From Bacteroidota bacterium (lineage in GTDB: Bacteria; Bacteroidota; Bacteroidia; AKYH767-A; 2013-40CM-41-45): a DNA stretch of 64,000 bases. The translations under genes and the position numbers were made by a program. Positions 17,512 to 25,200 of the stretch are shown here, piece by piece. How positions within the stretch are numbered: position 1 is the first letter of the stretch; each line of letters starts with the position of its first letter. The notes under the pieces were generated by a model. That model had not been told where the DNA came from, searched no databases, and was given only the letters and a program-made list of their open reading frames with translations. The stretch is from positions 307,633-371,632 of the forward strand of contig JADJFC010000014.1 in NCBI GenBank assembly GCA_016708785.1, written 5' to 3'.

Positions 17512-18672
17512 ATGACACCTTTTTGGCGTGACGTAATACTTATCATTATCAGTTTCCTCATGTTTATGGGGACGATCTATGTTTATTTCAGACTGAGAAG
17601 CAGCACCTTCCGCAGAACAAGGAAGCTTTTAGAAGAACGCGTGGAGGTTAAAACCCGTCAGTTAACGGAAAAGAATAAAGAGCTCGAGAAACTATCGTTG
17701 GTTGCCAGCAAGACCGACAACTCTGTAATAATTGCTGATTCAAACGGTGAAATAGAATGGGTAAACGATGGTTTCATCAGACTAATAGGAATGTCTAAAG
17801 AGGTTGTGATCGGAAAGAAACTTTCGGAGATCAATGTTTACAGCAATGTGGATGCAGAAATAAAAGATGCCATAGAGAACAAACACTCCAAGATCTTTCA
17901 GAGTAATGTCACTACACACAATTTAAAAAACATCTGGCTCTCATCTACGCTTACTCCTATTTACGGTGACGATGGTATTGTAAAAAAGATTGTTGTTGTT
18001 GATACAGATTTCACTACAACAAAAAATATGCAGAACACCATTGAGGCATCGTTGAAAGAGAAGGACGTTTTGCTGAAAGAGATTCACCATAGAGTAAAAA
18101 ACAATTTGCAGATCATTATTAGTTTGTTGAATCTGCAGAGTGGTTATATCAAAGATGAATATACTTTGAAAGCAGTTCAGGACGGACAAAATCGCGTACG
18201 TTCTATGGCTCTTGTGCATGAGAAATTTTATCAGGCAGAAGAATTAACAGAGATCGATTTCGGTGAATATGCTCAAAAGCTTTGTCAATATTTATATCAG
18301 TCGTATGGCGATAAAACAGATCGCATCAATGTGAAGGTGACAGGAGATCATGTAGGATTAGATATGGACACGGCCATGCCATGCGGATTGCTCGTGAATG
18401 AAGTTGTTTCCAACTCATATAAGTATGCTTTTCCGGGCACTACTACAGGAGAAATAGTTATAAATCTGAAGAAAGAACAGAAAAAGGTCACTCTGACCAT
18501 GTCGGATTCAGGCGTAGGTCTCCCCGATCACGTTGATTACGAGAAGTCAGAAACACTAGGAATGCAATTAATACAAGCCCTTACAAGCCAATTAGATGGA
18601 GAATTGAAAGTTTCACGTGAAAAAGGTACAACTTTCGAAGTATCTTTTACGTATCCCCGTCACAATGGCTAA
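17512..18672 (+). CDS. PAS-domain sensor histidine kinase (HisKA_2 type)
   Basis: 386 residues. One N-terminal membrane segment (residues 4-24), a short coiled coil (RKLLEERVEVKTRQLTEKNK), a PAS domain (about 65-175: NSVIIADSNGEIEWVNDGFI, TPIYGDDGIVKKIVVV), a HisKA_2 phosphoacceptor region with His192/His193 in EIHHRVKNNLQIIISLLNLQ, and a HATPase_c domain (MPCGLLVNEVVSNSYKYAFP, SDSGVGLPD). The LytTR response regulator follows 45 bases later and is the probable partner. The single anchor and cytosolic PAS suggest sensing of an internal signal. Confidence 0.92.
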   Translation: MTPFWRDVILIIISFLMFMGTIYVYFRLRSSTFRRTRKLLEERVEVKTRQLTEKNKELEKLSLVASKTDNSVIIADSNGEIEWVNDGFIRLIGMSKEVVIGKKLSEINVYSNVDAEIKDAIENKHSKIFQSNVTTHNLKNIWLSSTLTPIYGDDGIVKKIVVVDTDFTTTKNMQNTIEASLKEKDVLLKEIHHRVKNNLQIIISLLNLQSGYIKDEYTLKAVQDGQNRVRSMALVHEKFYQAEELTEIDFGEYAQKLCQYLYQSYGDKTDRINVKVTGDHVGLDMDTAMPCGLLVNEVVSNSYKYAFPGTTTGEIVINLKKEQKKVTLTMSDSGVGLPDHVDYEKSETLGMQLIQALTSQLDGELKVSREKGTTFEVSFTYPRHNG

Positions 18673-18717
18673 TTTTAACCAATCGGTTTCAGGTTTTAAT
18701 TAACTAGAAAAAAAACT

Positions 18718-19854
18718 ATGGCAGCATTAAAAATAATGATCGTTGAAGACGAGATCATCGTTGCAAAAGACATTCAACGTATTTTAAAGAAACTCGGCTA
18801 CGAAGCTTTCGATCCGTTTGCGAACGGAAAAAAAGCACTGGATGCTGTGGAGAAACTAAATCCGGATATTATCCTGCTCGATATTAATTTAAAGAGTAGC
18901 GAGATCGATGGTATTCAGGTTGGAGAGCAGATACATCAGACCTATCAAATTCCGTTTATCTATTTAACGGCATTTTCCGATAAAACTACATTGGAGCGTG
19001 CGAAGTTAACAGAGCCATATGGTTATATTATCAAGCCATTCGAGGAAGACGATATCCGTACAGCTATTGAGATCGCTTTTTATAAATACACAAAAGATCT
19101 TGAGATGCAAAACAAAGGAAATCGTTTTGCTGCTGCACTTGATAGTCTGGAAGTTGCCGTTATCATTACGGATTCAAATGAGAAAGTGATCTTCATGAAT
19201 AAAATGGCAGAGACATTGACCGGATGCTTGAAGCAAGAAGCACTAGGAAAAGACATCTCTATAGCAATGAAAAATTGCACACAGGATACACGAAACGTTT
19301 TCAAAACATTAGCACACTCCGTTGTAGGTGACACTGCGAAAAAAGAAGGTGATGCCGAAGTTCCTGTTTCCAATGGAGCGGCGGAACAAAAAGTTGCAGT
19401 GAATACATTTCCAATTTTAACAGTAAACAATAAGATCAACGGTTGTGCATTTGTGATGACCTCTCCGGGCCGACATGATGCAGTTCAGGAGACAAGCACT
19501 GATAAAAACCTTTTCAACTTCCTTGAGAACATTTATGCAAACAATAGTTTCTTCGTAAAGAAAGATTCACGTTTTGTAAAAGTGAACTTCCAGGACATTC
19601 TTTGGATAGAAGCCCTTGATAATTATGTCATCATTAAGACCTCTTCAAAAGAGCAGTTCATTTTGCACAGTTCAATGAAAGACATAGAATCTAAATTGCC
19701 GCAATTGAATTTTGCACGTGTACATCGTTCGTACATCGTTCAGCTTGAAAAGATCAATGCACTTGAAGAAAATGCATGCATCATCGATGGCAACAGGATT
19801 CCGATCGGAAAGAGTTATAAAGATAATTTGATGAGCAGATTGAATTTGTTTTAG
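18718..19854 (+). CDS. response regulator with receiver, PAS-like and LytTR DNA-binding domains
   Basis: 378 residues. Receiver domain at residues 1-120 with acidic pair Glu10/Asp11, phosphoacceptor Asp55 (IILLDINLKS) and Lys in IIKPFEED. A PAS-like domain follows (about 135-240: AALDSLEVAVIITDSNEKVIFMN). The C-terminal LytTR DNA-binding domain covers about 275-378 (FFVKKDSRFVKVNFQDILWIEALDNYV, HSSMKDIE, FARVHRSYIVQLEKI, IPIGKSYKDNL). A PAS between receiver and LytTR is uncommon. Probably paired with the kinase just upstream; a terminator follows. Confidence 0.93.
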   Translation: MAALKIMIVEDEIIVAKDIQRILKKLGYEAFDPFANGKKALDAVEKLNPDIILLDINLKSSEIDGIQVGEQIHQTYQIPFIYLTAFSDKTTLERAKLTEPYGYIIKPFEEDDIRTAIEIAFYKYTKDLEMQNKGNRFAAALDSLEVAVIITDSNEKVIFMNKMAETLTGCLKQEALGKDISIAMKNCTQDTRNVFKTLAHSVVGDTAKKEGDAEVPVSNGAAEQKVAVNTFPILTVNNKINGCAFVMTSPGRHDAVQETSTDKNLFNFLENIYANNSFFVKKDSRFVKVNFQDILWIEALDNYVIIKTSSKEQFILHSSMKDIESKLPQLNFARVHRSYIVQLEKINALEENACIIDGNRIPIGKSYKDNLMSRLNLF

Positions 19855-19885
19855 GATATTATACACAACACAACACGAAAACCTT

Positions 19886-19911
19886 AAAGCCGGACTAGTC
19901 CGGCTTTTTTT
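19886..19911 (+). terminator. intrinsic terminator after the LytTR regulator
   Basis: Perfect 9-bp stem AAAGCCGGA / TCCGGCTTT (19886-19894 with 19899-19907), loop CTAG, then a T run. It lies 32 bases after the stop codon. Confidence 0.9.
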
Positions 19912-19950
19912 ATTTTGGATTGGGCAGAGCCTTCTATCATTTGTTGTCCA

Positions 19951-20025
19951 CCGATAGTTCGTCCCTACGGGACTAGGGTGTCGACTTCATTGCTTGAGTT
20001 ACCGATATTTCGCCCCGATGGGGCT
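19951..20025. repeat. pair of REP-like palindromes
   Basis: Two short hairpins in direct orientation share the lead-in CCGATA-TTCG: GTCCC-TAC-GGGAC (19961-19973) and GCCCC-GAT-GGGGC (20012-20024). Their leads (CCGATAGTTCG and CCGATATTTCG) are nearly identical, which marks them as copies of one REP family. They sit in the 331-base gap between the LytTR regulator and the ABC operon; the rest of that gap is AT-rich and shows no gene. Confidence 0.7.
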
Positions 20026-20185
20026 TTGTAGTACTTATTGTAATAAGGTGATAGACGGTTGCTTTTGGTATTGTAGGCCTTTGCTACTAACTACTTACCA
20101 ATTACTACTTACCATTTTCTACCCACCCAAAAAGAATTCACCGGGACTTCAAGAAAATACAATAAGTTCGCAGAAAAATTAGAAA

Positions 20186-20950
20186 GTGTCCAATTCTGAA
20201 ATTATTGTAGTTAAAGACCTGGTTAAGCATTACAAGGAAATTCAAGCCGTTAATGGAATCAGCTTTTCTGTCTATGAAGGCGAGATCTTTGGTCTTTTAG
20301 GTCCAAACGGCGCAGGAAAGACGACAACACTTGAAATTATCGAAACATTACGGGAGAAAACATCGGGAACAGTAATGGTTGACGGGATTTCATTAGACCA
20401 CAACCCAAATGCAATTAAACAGATCATAGGGGTTCAATTACAAGCAGCAAATTACTACCCGAATTTGATGTTGAATGAATTGCTCGATCTTTTTGCAGGA
20501 CTTTACAATGCTTCAATTGATAATGCAGAGATGCTCGCTCTTGTGGGATTGGAAACAAGAGGGAAGTCGAAATACAAAGAACTTTCAGGCGGACAAAAGC
20601 AGCGATTTTCTATTGCAACCACTTTGATCAATAAGCCTAAAATAGTTTTTCTTGATGAACCTACAACTGGACTTGATCCGCAAGCGCGGCGCAACCTTTG
20701 GGACCTGATAAAAGAGATACGATCGAAAGGAACAACTGTCGTGATCACCACGCATTATATGGATGAAGCACAGATCCTTTGCGACAGAGTTGCAATTATT
20801 GAAAAAGGAAAAATCATTTCTCTCAACTCTCCTGAAAAATTGATCGACAATCTTATTGCATCCGGCTTTGAAAGAAAGAAAGAAGTAAAGAGTGCAAATC
20901 TCGAAGACGTTTTCTTGTCACTCACCGGCTATGAATGGAGGGATGAATAA
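20186..20950 (+). CDS. ABC transporter ATP-binding protein
   Basis: 254 residues from a GTG start. ATPase of an ABC-2 type exporter: Walker A GPNGAGKTTT, Q-loop in VQLQAANYYPNLMLNE, signature LSGGQKQRF, Walker B KIVFLDEPTTGLD, and switch His in TTHYMDEAQ. The form (drug/daunorubicin or YhhJ-type, GLDPQARRNLWDLI) is that of exporters and multidrug pumps. Its stop overlaps the start of the permease by 8 bases, so the two form a translationally coupled pair. The substrate is unknown. Confidence 0.95.
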   Translation: MSNSEIIVVKDLVKHYKEIQAVNGISFSVYEGEIFGLLGPNGAGKTTTLEIIETLREKTSGTVMVDGISLDHNPNAIKQIIGVQLQAANYYPNLMLNELLDLFAGLYNASIDNAEMLALVGLETRGKSKYKELSGGQKQRFSIATTLINKPKIVFLDEPTTGLDPQARRNLWDLIKEIRSKGTTVVITTHYMDEAQILCDRVAIIEKGKIISLNSPEKLIDNLIASGFERKKEVKSANLEDVFLSLTGYEWRDE

Positions 20951-22097
20951 GATGCAGGAGAAAAAAAACTATAGTCAGTTAAGGGCAATGAAAGCAATTG
21001 CCATCGCCAGTTTCCGGTCAATTATTAGAAACCCTTCAGCAGTGGTTTTCAGCATTGCTTTTCCATTGGTATTCATTGTGGCTTTTGGTTTTATCAATGG
21101 CAACAGTATTAAAATGGAGGTTGGCATCGATCCTCAAAGCGATACAACAGGAACCATCTATCATTCATTTATTAATTCTCCTAATGTTGAATTGAAAAAA
21201 CAATTCACAGCAGCAGAATTGAATGAACGATTGAACAGAGGGAGAATCGATGCCGTTCTGAAATTTGATAAAGCTTCTTCAACAAATACGGAAGTAGTAG
21301 AGATCATCACTTCACAGGCATCTCGCGAGAAAGGAATGTTTGTTCGCTCATTAGTTACAAATTTGATTGACAAACAAAATATAGAATATTATAAAAATGT
21401 TTCACTTCATGTAGATAGTTCAATAATTGAACGTGCACGTGAAACAACGAAACCAACCGAACTACGTGAAACAAAAATTTCGGGAAGAGAATACAAAATG
21501 ATAGATTTCATTCTTCCCGGACAATTAGGATTTTCAATTTTGAGTGCAGCGGTTTTTGGAACAGCATTTGTCTTTTTTTCATTGAGACAAACAATGGTAC
21601 TGAAAAGATTTTTCGCCACACCAATTCGTCGACCGTATATTATTTTAGGTGAAGCATTAAGTCGTTTGATCTTTCAACTTCTCGGCTCATCAGTAATTAT
21701 TGTGATTGGGCATTTTGTTTTTGGATTTACTTTGATCAATGGAATATGGACAGCATTAGAAATGCTACTTCTTTCAGCTCTTGGTCTAATTGTATTTATG
21801 GGCTTTGGATTTGTTGTTTCCGGAATAGCGAAATCCGAAAATGTGATTCCTCCGATTGCTAACATTATCACCCTTCCACAGTTTTTATTATGCGGGACAT
21901 TTTTCCCGATCGACGCTTTTCCAAAATGGCTACAAATAATCAGCAAAGCCCTTCCCTTGACCTACCTTAACGATGCATTGCGGATGATTGCTTTTGAAGG
22001 CGCCGGATTAATGGATATTTCAAGCCAATTATTGGTTTTAGTGCTATGGGGTATTGTTGTTTATGCTGCGGCAGTGCGTTTTTTCCGCTGGGAATAG
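20943..22097 (+). CDS. ABC-2 type transporter permease
   Basis: 384 residues from the ATG at 20943 (alternatives at 20952 and 20985; the frame is open to 20892, but that would overlap the ATPase by 59 bases). Topology of ABC2_membrane_3: one N-terminal helix (SAVVFSIAFPLVFIVAFGFI), a long extracytoplasmic domain of about 170 residues, then five helices ending near LLVLVLWGIVVYAAAVRFFRW. IIPPIANIITLPQFLLCGTFFP-type segment (here VIPPIANIITLPQFLLCGTF) is conserved in this family. Partner of the ATPase at 20186. Confidence 0.92.
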   Translation: MNKMQEKKNYSQLRAMKAIAIASFRSIIRNPSAVVFSIAFPLVFIVAFGFINGNSIKMEVGIDPQSDTTGTIYHSFINSPNVELKKQFTAAELNERLNRGRIDAVLKFDKASSTNTEVVEIITSQASREKGMFVRSLVTNLIDKQNIEYYKNVSLHVDSSIIERARETTKPTELRETKISGREYKMIDFILPGQLGFSILSAAVFGTAFVFFSLRQTMVLKRFFATPIRRPYIILGEALSRLIFQLLGSSVIIVIGHFVFGFTLINGIWTALEMLLLSALGLIVFMGFGFVVSGIAKSENVIPPIANIITLPQFLLCGTFFPIDAFPKWLQIISKALPLTYLNDALRMIAFEGAGLMDISSQLLVLVLWGIVVYAAAVRFFRWE

Positions 22098-22181
22098 CGA
22101 AATTTGTCTTTTTGGTGCAATAATTAACAGATAATGTATGGTAACTCAGCAAATTAAGCACTGAATGGTCGAAGGTTTTCG

Positions 22182-22189
22182 TACTTTTG
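22182..22189 (+). promoter_or_regulatory. -7 element upstream of the PKD surface protein
   Basis: TACTTTTG, a perfect TAnnTTTG, 25 bases before the ATG at 22215. No good -33 TTG is found at 17-23 bases upstream, so support is partial. Confidence 0.5.
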
Positions 22190-22214
22190 TGAATAGTTAA
22201 TAACCACACCCCAA

Positions 22215-25200
22215 ATGCACAATAGTCGATCGGACAAGTTTTTTATCCGAACCTTGCTTTTTATGGCTTTTTACTTGAACTCTATTGTGCTTTTTGCACA
22301 GATGGGTAAAAATGGCGCATTGACAACAAGTACCACCAGTATTCTGAATGATTACACTCCTTTGACAGCAAATGCTGCTGCAGGAACAAATTTATTGAAT
22401 GTCGTTTCCAGTGTTTTGAATACACGGATAGCAACTCCATTGGCAGCCGGAGACTTGATCTTCATTATCCAAATGCAAGGCGCAAGTATGACTACGCCCG
22501 ACGACAGTACTTATGGAAGTTTGATCAACTATAACAACTGTGGAAATTTTGAATTTGCCGAAGTAGCCAGCGTCCCCTCTTCAACACAGATCAATACTGC
22601 CTGTCAATTGAAGAATAATTATACTGCAAGTGGAAGAACACAAGTTGTACGTGTTCCCCGGCTAACAACACTTACTGTTGGTTCAGGTGGATCGATGACG
22701 TGTCCGGCGTGGGATGGAAGCACAGGCGGTGTTTTGATATTGGAAGTTCAGAATGGCATTACAATTAACAGTGGAGGAACGATCAATGCAACAGGAAAAG
22801 GATTCAGAGCCGGACAAAATGCCGGCGATAACAATACTGATTGGGGCATACAAAACTATGTTTGGCCGGCAAATAATTTTGGCGCAGAAAAAGGCGAAGG
22901 TATTGGAGGTTCACAAACAGATTACGATGGAATGTCGGGACGTTTTTCTAAAGGAGCACCATTAAATGGTGGTGGTGGAGCGAATGCACACAATGGCGGC
23001 GGCGGTGGTGGTGGAAACTGCGGTACACTTGGCTGGACAGGCAGAGGTGTTCCTGATGTTTCAACAGGAAGTTGGGCTAGTGCATGGAATTTAGAATATA
23101 GTGGTTTTGCAGTTTCCAATTCTTCCGGTGGAGGAAAAGGAGGTTATTCTTTTTCAGGAAGCAACGAAAATGCCCTTTCAGTCGGACCATTCAACGCAGC
23201 ATGGGGTGGAGATGCAAGAAGAGATAATGGTGGCAGAGGTGGCAGGCCACTCGACTATTCTACAGGAAAAATATTTATGGGTGGCGGCGGTGGAGCCGGG
23301 GACCAAAACAATAATTATGGAGGAGCCGGAGGCAACGGTGGTGGAATTGTTTACCTTCTTTGTTACAGCACTATTTCAGGAAGCGGATTAGTTAATTCGA
23401 ATGGCGATAATGGAGCATCAACTACCGGTTCAGGCACAGATGGTGCAGGTGGCGGAGGAGCAGGAGGAACAATTTTTCTAGATGCGACCGGATTAATTTC
23501 CGGAATTACTGCCAATGCAAATGGTGGTAATGGCGGGAATCAGAATGTAGGTCTGTTTGTAACAGAAGCTGAAGGTCCGGGTGGTGGTGGTGGCGGTGGT
23601 TATATCGCAGCATCGAGCGGTGCAATTACAAGAAATGCTAATGGCGGATTAAACGGAACAACTAATTCAAATGGGTTAACAGAGTTCACTCCTAATGGTG
23701 CTACAAAAGGTGGCGCAGGAATGCCATCTGAACCTACCAATACCTTTCACATCATTACTTCGACTGTTTATATTTGTCCGGGAACATCAACTACACTTTC
23801 ATTTTCTACAACAGGAACAGTTCCACCGGGAACAACTTTTGCATGGTTCAATCAAGCTGTTGGCGGAACACAAGTTGGGAGTGGAACAACGTTTACAACA
23901 CCCGTTCTTAGTACAGGACAAATTACATATTACGTTTCTGCATGTCCGGGGGCATCTCGCTTTCCTGTGCAGGTAGAGGTTTCACAAGTGTCTGCAACAA
24001 TAGCGGCAACATCTGTTTGCTCAGGAAATCCAACGGTGTTTACGGGAACAGGGACCGCTTCATCCGGTTCAATTTCTTCTTGGGATTGGGATTTCGGAGA
24101 CGGTACCGGAACATCTTCTGCACAAAACCCTTCATACACTTACTCCGGAGCTAACACATATACGGTAACATTGACGGTTACAGATAATTCAGGTTGCACT
24201 GCCAGTACAACTCAATCGGTAACGGTTAATTTTTCTCCGTCAATAAATTTTTCAGCACCAACAACCACGGGTTGTGCACCATTGAATGTTGCTTTTACAA
24301 ATACAACAACAAGTGCAACAACGTATTCATGGAACTTTGGTGATGGTAGTCCTCTCTCATCTTCTGTAGCCCCATCACATATTTACAACACATCAGGAAC
24401 CTATACAGTTACACTCACTGCGTCGAACAGTGGATGTACAACAACAGCGACACAAACAAATCTAATCACTGTTAATGCAACTCCAATTGCATCATTTTCT
24501 GCTCCGTCAACCCTTTGTTTGGGCGATATTGCATCGTTCACAAATTTGTCTGCACCTAACGGTACAACAATTACCGGCTACTCATGGAATTTCGGTGATG
24601 CATCAGCATTATCAACAAGTACAAATCCGACACACACCTATTTATCGGCATCTACTTTTAATGTTATACTCACTACATCGTCGGCAACATGTTCAGATGA
24701 TACAACAATTGCAGTTACGATCAGCCCGGCTCCCGTAGTTAATTTTTCTACAAGCACAACAACCGGTTGTTCGCCGATGTCTGTATCGTTTTCGAGTACA
24801 ACAACGGGATCACCAACATACTCCTGGAACTTTGGTGATGGAAGTCCACTATCAACAACAGCTTCGCCAACGCATATTTATTCTACGTCAGGAACATACA
24901 CTGTCACATTGATAGCATCATTAGGCACCTGTAAAGACACATTGATCAGAACAAATTATATTCAAGTTGGTGTATCACCATTGGCATCATTCAGTAGTGT
25001 TGCATCTGTTTGTTTGGGCGATAGTATTCGATTTACAAATGCATCTACAGGAACAATTACTTCTTACACCTGGGATTTTGACGATGGAACCATAATAACT
25101 ACAGCAACCGGAAACAATCAAAGTCACCTATATTCTTCTGCGGGTTCATATGATGTACATCTTACCGTTGTAGCAAATGGTTGTCCGGACGACACAACAA

